Below are positions 11,184 to 22,439 of a stretch of 64,000 nucleotides of DNA, in pieces. The stretch lies in assembly GCA_030762985.1 (NCBI GenBank), contig CM061042.1, positions 13,043,784 through 13,107,783 on the forward strand, given 5' to 3'. Made by a program: the position numbers and the translations under genes. How positions within the stretch are numbered: the first letter of the stretch is position 1; the number at the start of each line of letters is the position of its first letter. Origin of the DNA: Adelphocoris suturalis (lineage: Eukaryota > Arthropoda > Insecta > Hemiptera > Miridae). Under the pieces are notes generated by a model, which saw only the letters and a list, made by a program, of their open reading frames with translations, was not told where the DNA came from and did not search any database.

Positions 11184-11550
11184 GTCTTCAGCAGCGTTCT
11201 GTGATATCGCTGACCATTTTCAGGACGTTGTCAAAACTATACAACGGTTGGCACAGAAATAGGACTCAAAAACTAAAGGCTAAAATTGCAAAATTGAAAA
11301 AACACTGCTTGTCTTGAGCTGTATTCTGTGATATCGCCGACCATTCTCAGGACATTGTCAAAACTATACAACGGTTGGCACAGAAACAGGAATCAAAAAC
11401 TAAAAGCTAAAATTGTAAAATTGAAAAAACACTGCTGGCAAGCATACAGAGCTCAATTGCAAGCATACAGAGCTCTGTATGCTTGCCAGCAGTGTTTTTT
11501 CAATTTTTTAATTTTAGCTTTAAGTTTTTGAGTCCTATTTCTGGCTGTTA
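11184..11550. repeat. ~125-bp tandem duplication plus inverted third copy
   Basis: About 11184-11307 and 11308-11432 are direct repeats ('tgatatcgc.gaccatt.tcaggac.ttgtcaaaactatacaacgg'). Their ends ('aaattgaaaaaacactgct') recur inverted at about 11475-11545, with AAGCATACAGAGCTC / GAGCTCTGTATGCTT forming a hairpin centre. An open frame of 67 codons crosses the junction and is probably an artefact of the duplication. Confidence 0.8.
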
Positions 11551-11647
11551 TACTCATTCTTAACTGCAACCAGGTCTTGTTTTCGTTATGACAGTTAACT
11601 CTCAATCCTTGACCGTGTCCTATATTTTTACACCATAGAAGATCCTT

Positions 11648-11683
11648 GAGCTCTGATGATGGTTTTATATAAACCGAAAGCTC
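11648..11683 (+). other. Hairpin of the CTGATGATG...GAAAGCTC type
   Basis: GAGCTCTGATGATGGTTT, loop, AAACCGAAAGCTC. Similar 'CTGAxGATG-stem-CGAAA' hairpins occur near 3' ends of invertebrate retroelements, and related ones stand at 19546-19583, 19681-19711 and 28962-28995 here. It may mark the end of a lost retroelement. Confidence 0.45.
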
Positions 11684-11969
11684 GGCGATAAAGACTTTTA
11701 TTCGTTTTGACCCTTATCCTGATAATTTTTGACATACTGTCGGTCGATCATCTCTTTCTCTATTCTCAGGACGAGTAAGAGACAGCGTCTGTATTAATAA
11801 TGCGTGTATCGAAAAACGCTGGTCTTTCACTGTCCTATACGCCACGGATTTTGGTATCGGCTACCAAAGCAGGCCTCAATCCTGGAGATTGGTTCAGTGG
11901 TCCTCCCAATGCAAATTTAGCCCTTGAGGCACAATTGTCCCTAACGTTGTCACGCCCCCGGATAACTAG

Positions 11970-12644
11970 TAGGAATGGTCGATTGCCGATTGTAAAATAG
12001 ATCTATCAATTTTTCTTACTATCGAAGTGTAATCGATGTTTTTTCCCAACCATCGATTGTGTTTCGAACTTCTTTACATGCACATCATCAGCATGTGTCA
12101 TTCATAATATTCGTTTCCAAGATCAACGGCTGGATAGGTTTCTATGAAATTCAAGGGGGGAGGAGATATTCTAATGAGTAAGGAATGCGCCACCCAATCC
12201 CCCTGGACTTCGGAATCGTTAAATTTGTTTGTGGTGGAACTTATGACAACATGAAATTCTCAATAATCTGCACCATACCTAGATACCATATTGTTCCATA
12301 ATGACCTTTGTAACGCCTGAAATGGGCTTTCACTTGGAAAATTTAAATCAATTAAAAGAACATATTTTTAAAACCGTTTTTTTTTTCTTTCAGTTTTCAA
12401 TTGTAAAACGATTTTTTCTTTTTCACAGAATTCCTAATCAACATCAAATCAATAAATTGCTAACTTAATTCGTACGTCATTTCACTCCCTTCCCAATCCC
12501 AATTACAACGTTTATATATAGTGAACAATAAGGCAGGTATTTAAAAAGTTCGTAAAAAGATTGTTAATCGATTGATCGATTGTTGTTGGTCGATAGAATC
12601 AGAACAATCAATTGTTGGTCGCAATCGACAATCGACCATCCCTA
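11970..12644. mobile_element. hAT-type non-autonomous element, 675 bp, perfect 8-bp target duplication
   Basis: It is flanked by ATAACTAG at 11962-11969 and again at 12645-12652. The ends are TAGGAATGGTCGATTG and, in reverse complement, TAGGGATGGTCGATTG. An 8-bp duplication and the subterminal 'CGATTG' repeats at both ends fit the hAT superfamily. No transposase frame is left. The host sequence reads through once the element and one target copy are removed. Confidence 0.88.
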
Positions 12645-13332
12645 ATAACTAGCCCTCCTTTCTTCCAGTTGAAGGCATGAAGCCGCAGAGTCCACACTGT
12701 TATTAAAATAGCTCTGCACTTTTGTCCCAAGAACAAATATAGTTTGTCAACTTGAGATGACGGTTGAATAGGGAAGGGCTATTATGAGCTTCACTCATAA
12801 GCTTCGTTCTCAGTGCGCGTTCTGACAGTTCTCGAACTGATCAGAAGTGGGACAGAAAATCCCGGGGTGTTCCGGAACTTGCGGAACCGCGTTCTGCACT
12901 GCGAACGATTTCAGAACTTGGAACTGGAATAACCTGTGTTGTTGTTTGTAACAATTTTTCCGTCGTCGAACCTTGGCACAATTTCGTCGAATAAATTCGA
13001 GTTTCGTGGATGTAGACAAGATCCAACTACAACTTCAATCTCGTCCTCATCGTCTACAAACCATTAAACTTCACCACCATGGTCGAAACTATTGCTTTCC
13101 GAATTTGACGAGCTACTAGTTGACATTTCGATGAAGAAATTCAAATGAAGAACAGCGAACAACAGAACAAACCGAAATTTTACTAGGGAAATTACAGGGA
13201 ACACGCGGCAACCAAAGCGGAAGAGAGCATATTGTTTACTCCTCGAGCTCCGAAAAATTGTGAAATGCGCATGCGTTTACTATGTCCTTGCGTTTGAGTT
13301 CTGAAAATTCAGCAAAAAATCGGGGACTGTTA

Positions 13333-14106
13333 AGGGCCGATTACACGAGCAACAAAAGTTGCGCAACTCCAAAAAAATTGCACTAGAAAAGTTGTACACA
13401 ACACGAAGCAATAAAATTGCCTCGTGTTGCGTCAAGATGTTGCAAGGAATTAATTGCACTGTGTTGCACCAAAAAGTTGAGCAATAGAAATTGCTCAATT
13501 TTTTCGTTTACACGGGCGACAACAGTTCGCGCCATGGACGGTGAAGAGGTGGTCGTCGCTGCTGCTGTGGTCGTCGTCGCTGCTGCTGCCAACCAAAGGA
13601 AAAAGAGGGGAATTTGGCAGCGCCAGTTTCTGAGCCAGGGAGAATGTGGGTTGGCTCTCACCTCTGAAATTCTTTCACGTCAATATTTGCTCATAAGGCC
13701 ATGCTGCACAAATAAACTCCTATCTTTGCTACGTTAAAATTCTCTCATGGGGCAATGCTGCACCCCACCAGTGCAGTTTCACGTCAATATTTGCTCATAA
13801 GGCCATACTGCACAAATAAACTCTCAATGTGATTGGCTGTTTCGTTCCCTCTCCCGACCCAAGGCCGAAAAATTGCCGCAATAGTGCAATAATTTTCCAA
13901 ACCCCTTGGACTTCATTTCAACACGATACAACAGTTGCCGAGAGGGCTCGTGGGCATGAAATGTTGTACAACTCCCGTCAATTAATTGCGTGCAATCTTC
14001 GGAAATTTTTTCGAGGAGAGAATAGTTGTCCAACTTTTTTGAAATAGTTGTGCAATACTTTTTTCTACAATTATTGCCGGAAAAAATCGCTCGTGTAAAC
14101 GGGCCT
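13333..14106 (+). mobile_element. Nested PIF/Harbinger element, 774 bp, TTA target duplication
   Basis: TTA (13330-13332) precedes AGGGCCGATTACACGAGC, and GCTCGTGTAAACGGGCCT is followed by TTA (14107-14109). A 3-bp TTA duplication with AGGGCC termini is diagnostic of PIF/Harbinger. Inside, a 47-bp stretch ('tttcacgtcaatatttgctc...') is directly repeated at about 13674 and 13780. Confidence 0.88.
13533..13737 (+). pseudogene. PIF/Harbinger transposase N-terminal fragment
   Basis: The frame starting MDGEEVVVAAAVVVVAAAAN continues QRKKRGIWQRQFLSQGECG. HARBI1-like transposases begin with an Ala/Val/Leu-rich stretch, a basic run and an aromatic 'W..P.L..R...G' block, which this resembles. It then runs into unrelated sequence and stops. 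The DDE domain is absent. Its position inside an element with PIF ends supports the call. Confidence 0.6.
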
Positions 14107-14254
14107 TTAGAATCGTTCGGAACTGGGTTCGCAAAACACTGCGAACGCAGAACTCGGCGTTCCGGAACTGGGCGTTCTGGCACTGCGAACGACAAAACTC
14201 GACTGCGCTTGCCCAGAACCGTTCCGAACTGGCAGAACGCACACTGAGAACGAA

Positions 14255-15534
14255 TCTATAGTTATCTCCATAGAAAAACCTACCCATTATAATAACTTCA
14301 GCTTCATTTTACAGCCATCAGTAATTTATTTCTTGTACCTGACTAACTCACACCGTAAATTTTCGGTTTTGAACCCCGTCTAAAATGTGAGCCTACTTCC
14401 ACAATAAGAGATTTGTATAGTATTACACATACACTATAGGTATAATATAATTTTTACGACTCCAATCGATATATGAAATTCATACCTTTGACATCTAATG
14501 CAAAATCATTTCATACTCAACCACAGCTGTTTGGCCATGCATAAGCGACCTTCATGATAAATTTTCCATTTATAAACCTGCTAAAACGAAATAATACTAG
14601 TTTTATCAAATGGCCTCCTTCAAGGCTGCTCTAGATCATATTCTCCGAAGAAGTAGGCACTCAAATTCGAACGTTTCAAGTGTTTATTTCAATTGACTAA
14701 ATACTAATTGGGTTTCACGTTTCAGTTATGGTAAAATAGGCACGTGATACCAAACACTTATATACTCGTTCGTTATAATTGAGTTTTTAAACCAAAAAAT
14801 TCCGATTAGGCATATCATTTATTTGGATATAGCACCAGGCGTTCATAAATGTACCAACTTCTCGATTATTATTCATATTGTATGTACTTTTATTATTTTC
14901 TAATGTTACGTACACTAATATAAATAAGTGGGTAGCTGTGTATGAGCGTTTACTATTTAGATATGGGTATGGTTTTGAAAAATTATGCATGAAGAGTAAT
15001 AAACTATATCTATAGGGTTTCCTCCACTATGCGCTATTCATAATAACATTTGCAATAATGTTTATACTTATGTTTGCCAATGGAAAAACTAATTTTCATT
15101 ACAAAAAAATAATAATAAATAATAATGATAATAAATAAAAAATGAAATTAAAATAAATAAATAAATAAAAATCTAGCACGTTAATCGTAAAAAAGTTGAG
15201 AAACTGCCCAGAGGGTGGTTACTATAATTATACCAATATTTACCTATCCATTATATTAGGGTAGCGGGCCCAATAGTTGGACAGGGCTCAATCGTAGGAC
15301 AGTTTGTTACTTTTTCCTTAATTACAAGGGAACACAATTCTCTTACAGATTGTGAATCCTTTTCCCGGCCAAATACTAATTCACTACTCATCAGTGGCGT
15401 AGCTGAGTCATTTCTCATGGAGGGGCAACAGTCGATACTACTTAGAAAAAATATTATCCAAGTAACTAATCAGAACGTGAAAAATTACGATAAATACGAA
15501 TAGGTACCTACCGATGAATTGAGGAGCACTAGGT
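14255..15534. other. No gene seen
   Basis: AT-rich, with a simple AATAAT/AATAAA region at about 15105-15170. Only short open frames on both strands. Confidence 0.45.
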
Positions 15535-16015
15535 TTATTATGGGTGATATTCTCGAGACTTGGACACTAGCGCATCCTTACATCGAGGCAAGGCGAAATC
15601 AAGTTATTTCACCTTGTTGTCATGGTGACGAGTAAACATATGCGAAAATGCGCCATTTGTGAACGAACCTGGACAACAGCGTAACATAGTCTCACCTAGT
15701 TCCGAGTCAATATTTTCATTATTTGTAATACGCAAAGTTATAAATTGTATGCAAATTACATCAAGTTATTATCAGGTGTTGACCTCAAACGCTACGAACG
15801 CAAGATTTAATCTGTGGGGTAGAGATCCATATGAAATGTGCGTTGGGGAGTTGACATACAAGTGTTCTAGATGATCCAGACATCAGCTGCAAAGATGTTG
15901 TGGATTACCTATCTAGTTTTAGAACTCTTCTTTGAATCAATTGAAACTAAAAATCTTTAGAGTACTGTGAAAGCGGTCTTGTGAAAGGATGTGTTATGAG
16001 AGCTCTATTAGGCGG
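15535..16015 (+). pseudogene. E-family repeat with decayed coding fragment (uninterrupted copy)
   Basis: Positions 15535-15655 match 32345-32474 ('ggtgatattctcgagac...acatcgaggcaagg'), and 15750-16010 match 35240-35530. Two frames read GRDPYEMCVGELT and then LDDPDISCKDVVDYLSSFRT. These resemble the N-terminal region of a group of arthropod transposon-associated proteins ('CG.DPY....GELT...PDISC.DIVDYLV..TS'), possibly those with SWIM/YqaJ domains, but that assignment is from memory. Stops and frameshifts make it non-functional. It supplies the empty site for the element at 32475-35121. Confidence 0.55.
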
Positions 16016-17689
16016 GAATAGTAAGTTGTATCACATGTGGAAAGGTAAGTACCCAACTAGAGGTAAGGTATACCTACGTACTTTCCGTATATTATTACTT
16101 GTTCATGTAGGTACTTCATTGATCAAAACGAAAGTAGGTACCTACCTAATTACCTTTTTTGTACATAAAATTTTCGTAACTGCAAAACTTGCGCAATAAC
16201 TGCACTGCCAATGCCGTCTTTATGAAATCTTACCTTCAGAAAAACGGATTTCAAGGTTTTTTCCTTGCAGCTGGTTTATAATTCATGTTGCATATTCCCT
16301 GATTCGATATTTGACAAACTTGCTAATCAGCGGTTGTATTCGTCGGCAAAGAAACGACCCACCTACTTTGTTTAGGCACTTCAAACCAACAGCAAATCAG
16401 GTAGGACGTACGTACCTACCTAAGTAGTTTCGTTTCTTGATGTAGCAACCCAAGCCTGGCCTGGCCTGCCCTTTCCTGCCTCGTTTATTTTGACAAATCT
16501 CTCCTTTTATTCATTCAATATAGCAAGTAAAGCTTCCTCAGTTAAGCATAGTACTACGAACTTATAATAAAACGCTGATGAAGCTACCTGAGCAATGGCT
16601 AGGTACCTACACAGCAGTACAGACACCTGAGGAATTTTCAATCATCTTTTCTTTACTATTGTTCAGGTTAATTATTCTCAAAGCCTAAACGAATGAAGTT
16701 CTTTAGTTTTCTGACACTGATTAACTACTATAGTTTGTAGGCTCCTAGTCCAAATAAAAACAAGTTCACGTTAGATTGGTATTGTTGACAGCAATCTACA
16801 ATCAATTATTGCGCTGGCAGGCATGATTATTATAACATTTAGTCAAATTAAAACTTTGTATTGCTACAATACTATACTTTTTCAAAACAAAACTGTTGAA
16901 AAATGGCCTTATAACCACGAATTATGTTGACGTGAGACGGCAAACTTCCTGTGAGAAATAGGTTGGTTGAGTAGCGATTCATTGACGTAGGGCGGTATCA
17001 TGGCCGACATTGGCTGAAACGCGAACCTACTCCAGGCGTGACGTCACGAGAATATGGGCCATACTATTATTCGAGATTTACTGCATGCAAATTCATATAC
17101 CTATGTGGACTTGCTGTCTTACAGGTTTATCCTCAATTGTCACTTCCGCGTGAAAATACCTTTTTCTGGACAATATCATACAATTGTTTTATATAAGTAC
17201 CTAGGTACTACCTACGCGAAATGAAATACAGGGCATGAAACCGAGATCAAGGAACATAAAAAAATGCTATGCTAGGTTAGAATAGAAATACTGCTACACT
17301 AGATTATTTTAATCTTTTCTGTTAAACTATTTCAATCACCATTGTATTCTTCTATTTATTGTGTTTTTCCTTTATTTTAACTGGGATTTTATTCGTACCT
17401 AAATGAATGGGTATAATACAACGGGAAACTGTTTTGAAACGAACAACCAAGCATGATCAAGTAGGCAGTGGAAAGTAGGGGAAGTTCGTAGGAGAAATGG
17501 TGGATACTGAACAATGGATATTTTTCTAGAGAAAAATCGCAAATGGGCTCGCCCCAGAAGGTAGTGGGGAACAACTTGATTTCAGTTTGTACTATCCATA
17601 TTTCCGTTCCGTTGACTAGGTGATTTTATTCCTCTCCGAGGGGCTGTATAATATCCATTCTATTTTGCCCCTACAAAAACTGACCTAAT
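16016..17689. other. No gene seen
   Basis: Contains several GTACCTACCTA/TAGGTACCTA motifs (16030-16160, 16400-16430, 17200-17215) and GGCCTGGCCTGCCC at about 16457. No recognisable coding sequence. Confidence 0.45.
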
Positions 17690-18290
17690 AAAAATTTCTT
17701 CATTTCTAAGCAACCGGAATCATTTTTTCAAAATGTAAGCATTTAGAGAGTTAACTATTAATTTTGTGACAAGAATACTTTTCTAAATAATTATCTGCAT
17801 TCAAAAGGAGATTTTGAATTTTCAGTTTTTTTTTGCAGTTTTTGTCGATGTTAATCAAGCACATGTTAATGAATTTTAAGTACATTTTTCAACATAATTT
17901 GTATAAATTTTTGAATTTTCCAGTTCACATAGTTTATAAACTTTATTTGAATAGAATTCTGCTAAAAATATAAATTTAACAATTTTTCGTGGTTTTATGC
18001 TATCTTTAGAGATTAGATATTCCAGCACGTTTTTGACATTTGATTTCAAAATCATTGGGCACAAAAAGTGCTTCCCAACGAATTCATCCTTTATTTTAGA
18101 ATGCTTGATTTTATGAAGCAAACACGGAATTTTTATCTCAGTTCAGTGGAGAGTTATCGTCTGGAAAAGATGAACCTATACCTATATCCTATGATCGAGG
18201 AATCGTTTCCGAATGCATCAAAACGGATTTGCATGAAGAAATTATGAAAAACAATTTATTTTAAAATGTGAACAGCCATTTTTGTGTTAT
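17690..18290. repeat. M-family repeat copy without microsatellite
   Basis: Aligns to 37650-38345: 'ttttaagtacatttt', 'attctgctaaaaa', 'tcatcctttattttagaatgcttgatttt', 'gagagttatcgtctgga' and 'cgtttccgaatgcatcaaaacggattt'. Where the other copy has (TA)n, this one has an ordinary 35-bp spacer. Confidence 0.75.
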
Positions 18291-18339
18291 GGAAATTTCA
18301 TGAGTTTTGTAGGTAGTCTATTAAGTGAAAGAGTGTAAC

Positions 18340-18790
18340 GGCCTCTGCAGTATCTTTATATTCCCTACGCTATTATTGTCACCTGGAGACAGGAGGCCAA
18401 TAATAACAAGTGACACGTGAATAAAGGCAGTAAAGCTAGGTTTTTATGCTTTAAATTTATTATTTTCATTTATAGAATATAAGTCTCTTATATTCTGGCG
18501 CAGTTGGCTGTTTATTATTAACATGACGAGCCTCGTTGATCTTCGAATCAGTAAAACTGATGGTAAGTTTTCTATTCACTTTTTCTATCTAGAATCCGAC
18601 GGGAAATGGTTTTCGGTAGATCCTGATTTAGATAAGCTACATCGCCATTCTACCCTTGCTAGTTTAAAAGGAGTATTAGATGCTTTGTTAACAGAATTCG
18701 AATATCAATTCAATTCAATTCAATTTTATTGTATAGCCCGTAGGTATTACAAGGAGTTCCTTAAATACATATTAAAAAATAGCACATGAT
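18340..18790 (+). mobile_element. Possible LTR remnant with primer-binding-like site and short frame
   Basis: TGTAACGGCC at about 18337 starts a ~155-bp segment with ATAAAGG and a palindrome TAGAATATAAG...CTTATATTCT. TGGCGCAGTTGG follows at about 18496, which resembles primer-binding sites of some insect Gypsy elements. A frame of 88 codons begins at ATG 18523 but matches no gag I recognise. No second LTR is visible. (ATTCA)n lies at about 18705-18725. Confidence 0.25.
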
Positions 18791-19039
18791 ATCTTGCCTT
18801 CATTTCTGCCTCGACAAACAATGTTAGACTTTTACGTGTGATGTACCAAATAATTACTTATATACCTAGGTCTACATAATTTACGTATAATAAATGAGCA
18901 CTGAGTTAACATCAATCAATCATGATGATCACAATCAATAATGCCTGCACTCCACTGCCAAATTTCAATAAAAATCCCGAATCATTGCAAACATTTCCAA
19001 AGCGGTGTTGATGTTCGTTCTATCTCTTGTAGATTTTCA

Positions 19040-19985
19040 TCTTCTTTTCATGCTACTTTGCTCTGGGGGGTCAATCAAAAATTTTCGTGACGCAAAAAAT
19101 ATTTCACAATTTCTAATGATGTTCACGTACAACCAATCCGTTGCTAGGGGAATGGAACTTCCGTAGTTTTCATCGCACAGAAATCGTTCGCCACTCGTTG
19201 GAAAGCGCTTGATTTACGTGATAAATGTTCACATCTAAGCTACCAATTTCCCTCTCCTTACGTACCTGGCTACATTCCTAAACTAAGTTGATTGGACTAT
19301 AAACAATTTTAATAAGCCGGTTACAATATTCTTAACGTAAAGCAGTAGCATCATTTACTCCACTCCATAGGAAACATTATCATTCTCTCGACAACAGTCG
19401 ACTGTAAACAACAACTCATTGTAATGACTTCTCTCCACAGTTATTTTCAACAATTCTATAAGTAAAACGTTGTTTTGTTGGAATTAGTCGGGATGCGGCC
19501 CAGGGAAAATAAATTAAATTATTTCATTTATTGTTTTATTTGATAACGTTTCATCCTCTTACTGAGGACATCTTCAGATCTTGGTGTGTCCAGGAAAAAA
19601 TTTATAAACATCCGAATATAACGGATTTGTCAAATAAAACAGTGGCTCACCAAGTCAACTCAATGTCAAGAAAGCAAGATCTGAAGATGTCCTCAGTAAG
19701 AGAACGAAACGTTATCAAATAAAACAATAAATGATATAATTTCATTTATTAATGAAAAATCAGGCTCTCATGAACATAAAAATGATAGCGCCTGTATTGA
19801 AGAAATAAAATAATAGAATAAATTTTTTATCCTACATTTCGTCGCCTACAGTCCAAAGTTGAAGGATTTGTTTACAACTCTCGAGGACAACCGTTATGAA
19901 ATCCCCAATCAAAGACATATCCATGTAACATGGTATCTGCTTGTAAAGCAGATAGTGGAACTCGTTTACGAGTTTATAAGTTTTT
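19040..19985 (-). repeat. R19 repeat, copy 1 (inverted relative to 28862-29490)
   Basis: Positions 19040-19530 are a near-identical reverse complement of 29030-29480, including the ~85-bp core and the 'cagtcgactgt' block. Positions 19895-19985 are the reverse complement of 28862-28945. In between, 19505-19583 and 19673-19750 are themselves inverted to each other, each with a CTGAAGATGTCCTC hairpin. The whole is a dispersed non-coding element; a frame of 79 codons at 19859-20098 is unlikely to be real. Confidence 0.8.
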
Positions 19986-20029
19986 TTTTGACCTGTTTTC
20001 AGGAAATGTTGGGAGAGGACGGAGAAGGA

Positions 20030-20340
20030 GTATTCAGATTAATCTCCACTTCTGACCCAGTAGATGTAGAATCCTCCAACGTACTTCGTCCATGGTGAAT
20101 GATAAGTTTTTTCCATCAACCAGTAGTTCATATCCAATCAAGAAGTCTTTTCTTTCTTGAAACAGCTTGGTTCCTAAATTCCCCTGTTCGTCTGTCGTAG
20201 AATTTGGATGTATTAAATTTGGATCCCTTGAACTTGTAAATGTTCTGGCGTACTTTAGATTTAGAGAAATTATCATAAAAACACTGCCAAGGAAATGGCA
20301 CTTGAGCTTCCTCGTGACCTTCACAGTACGTCACCATTAA
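20030..20340 (-). pseudogene. Possible LINE ORF1-like C-terminal remnant
   Basis: Overlapping minus-strand frames include GNLGTKLFQERKDFLI then YELLVDGKNLSFTMDEV. This is like the 'KGTKLF...ERK.L...L..DGK.ysldel' end of LINE ORF1-type RNA-binding proteins. The better-supported N-terminal part lies upstream on the same strand at 21270-21620, separated by a tandem block. Frame breaks are present, and the resemblance is modest. Confidence 0.35.
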
Positions 20341-20509
20341 ATTCCAGAAAACTAGAAACGACCGGTTCTGGCATCAGGGAATTAATAAGGTGGGAAATTG
20401 GAAGCTGAATGGTACATATAATAAATGAAATTAATAAGGAAAATTTTGATTTTAAAATGGGACCATCCAGGATGTAGTACGCATGTTCGTCATAACTAAG
20501 CTGTGACCG

Positions 20510-21090
20510 TAACAAAAACATCACTTTCGTGCATGCGCCTAGCGTACCACTGCTGATGATCGCGAAGAATGTGATACGGGGCCTCAAGGGACCTTACCCG
20601 CATCATCCCTGAAAATCTGACCGAAATCCGTTCACAATTGCCTGAGTCATGACCGAAACAAGAAAATTTTGTTTGCGCCTGCGCAGAGGCTACCGTTGAT
20701 TCGATCATGACGGAACTGATAGGGGACCATGTAGAGCTATACCCGCACGATCCCTAAAAATTTGAAGAAAATCGCATCAAAATTGTGGGACCGTAACAAG
20801 AATATTTCGTTCACGCATGCGCAGAGCGTACCGCTAATGCAATTATGATGATTGTCTTATGGGACCTCAAGGGACCTTACCCACATCATCCCTGAAAATC
20901 TGACCGAAATCCGTTCAACATTGACCGAGTTATGACCGTCACAAGGAATTCACGTTAGCGCCTGCGCAGAAGCTACCGTTGATTCGATCATGATGAAGTT
21001 GATAGGGGACCATCTAGAGCTTAACCCGCACGATCCCTGAAAATTCGGTTAAAATCGGATCAAAATTGTGGAAGTTATGGCTGTTACAAG
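20510..21090. repeat. Tandem block, 283-bp period made of two ~140-bp half-units
   Basis: 'cctcaagggaccttaccc' occurs at 20582 and 20865, and 'gcgcctgcgcagaggctacc' (second copy with one change) at 20675 and 20958, so the period is 283 bp. Within a period the halves are related ('...accttacccgcatcatccctgaaaatctgaccgaaatccg' versus '...cccgcacgatccctaaaaatttgaagaaaatcg'). The pattern is A-B-A-B. It ends directly in the GACA microsatellite. Confidence 0.85.
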
Positions 21091-21095
21091 GAAAT

Positions 21096-21118
21096 GTGGA
21101 CGGACAGACAGACAGACC

Positions 21119-21149
<31 letters not shown>

Positions 21150-21170
21150 CGACAGACAGACAGACACGGA
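21096..21170. repeat. (GACA)n microsatellite
   Basis: Interrupted CAGA/GACA run with occasional GACC. Open frames through it on both strands (SVCLSVCLS or TDRQTDRQ) are repeat artefacts. Confidence 0.95.
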
Positions 21171-21269
21171 ACCAAATTTGTTCAGGAGGCTCTGAAACGC
21201 AAAATGCGAGTGGAAATTTTGATTTTGGAGCAAAACATTTTTTTTCATTTCGAAAGTGAAAACAAAGCT

Positions 21270-21620
21270 TCCGCTGCCTTGCAGTCTCGGAAGCAAAATG
21301 AATGTGAACTGGTCTACTTCTAGAAGGTTGGATGGTGCCTAAGCGTCTTACACCTGTAACTTCATGATCCTCAAGAACGCAATTTAATTCCGTTCTAAAA
21401 ATGTCCATCGCCTTCCTCTTGAGAATATTCATGATTTCTTTCCCTTCTAGAACGTTATGAAGAATAAGATCGTTTCTGTTGTCCGTGTGCCGGTTCTGTT
21501 TCTTATTATTTTTTCAGATAATGTCTGAGTAATTTCAGATAATGTCAGTATTTCTTCTATACTGTCAATTCTCTCAATAATTTTTTTAATGAGCAAGATA
21601 GTTTCTTGGCTGTTAGCAAT
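21270..21620 (-). pseudogene. LINE ORF1-like fragment (coiled coil plus 'RRLG..RPV' block)
   Basis: A minus-strand frame reads SQEIANSQETILLIKKIIE with heptad-like spacing. After a frame break comes NILKRKAMDIFRTELNCVL and then VRRLGTIQPSRSRPVHIHFA. The order coiled coil, short helix, 'hRLG....RPvlv.F.s' is that of ORF1p-like proteins of several LINE clades. The rest seems displaced to 20030-20340 by the tandem block and microsatellite. Confidence 0.5.
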
Positions 21621-21937
21621 TTCTTGCGACAGAAATGCACCTGTGTATTCAAAACATTTGTATGCTCCTTGAGTTCAAATATCGGTCTTAATATTTGAAT
21701 GTGTCTGAAGAGTTTCTGGTATAATTGCGTATTGAGGCGTTCATTCGTCTGATTTGGGAACAAGAAACTTTTATAACATGGGAAGACTTTCCAATACATA
21801 CGAGAGCAATATGCCAATCTGTAGATCGATACTTGAAAAACATAACGAATGTAATATCATCATGATAGAACAGTGAGTGTATGCGTAATTTCACTTCGAT
21901 GTTCAGCTCCGATTTACATGAGGTAAGATCAACTCCT

Positions 21938-22384
21938 GATGCCGTAACTGTTCCTAAATTTGACGGAATGAATGAAAATCCGATGATTTGACTGATTCTT
22001 AATGAGAGGGCTTGTTTAGTAAACAACTGGAGCACTGATACTTTGAAAATAACGAATCTCATTTCACAATTTGCACCCGACATTGTAGCCGAAAAATGGT
22101 TTTATTCTCTGCTAGCGAAAAACTTGGAACTGAGATGGGATGGAAAGAATCTTCAGCTTTCAGCCAAAACCCATCAGTTATGGCAGACATGGCTAACAGT
22201 TATTTATAAGTATTCAGAGGGACAGCTAATGGAGTATTATTACCTAAAGAAGCAACTCATAAATCGCGCTTTTGATATATTACCAGATAAAGTGTTCAAC
22301 ATTTTAATGCTTTCCGGGCTTCCAGAGGTCAAGCAAGATCAGCTGATGTACGTTACTGACATAATAGACCGAATGATCTTTTGA
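21938..22384 (+). pseudogene. Gypsy-type gag (capsid) fragment
   Basis: The frame opens VTVPKFDGMNENP, has a stop, then continues through WLTVIYKYSEGQLMEYYYLK and INRAFDILPDKVFNILMLSG to a stop at 22384. 'PKFDG....' near the start and 'YY..K..L.......l.e...v..vi.GLP' later are the hallmarks of Ty3/Gypsy capsid proteins. A matching protease fragment lies on the same strand at 24061-24461, with repeats between. No zinc knuckle is seen, so it is truncated or lost. Confidence 0.6.
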
Positions 22385-22439
22385 AAAAGAAGATTATTAT
22401 TTAGAATAGTTAAAAGAAGAACGAGTACGAAAGAAGTGC

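Larger units (their letters stand above)
12803..14254. mobile_element. Larger inverted-repeat element hosting a PIF insertion
   Basis: The left end is TTCGTTCTCAGTGCGCGTTC and the right end is its near-perfect reverse complement (GAACGCACACTGAGAACGAA), with many subterminal GAACG/GTTCC copies. The minus strand at about 13040-13115 begins a serine-rich then acidic frame (MSTSSSSNSES...DDEDEIE), similar in style to DNA-transposon N-termini, but broken. I cannot assign the superfamily; no clean target duplication was found. Confidence 0.75.

Noticed and set aside
21049..21323. Open frames through the GACA microsatellite (TDRQTDRQ / SVCLSVCLS)
   Set aside because: Translation of a simple repeat.
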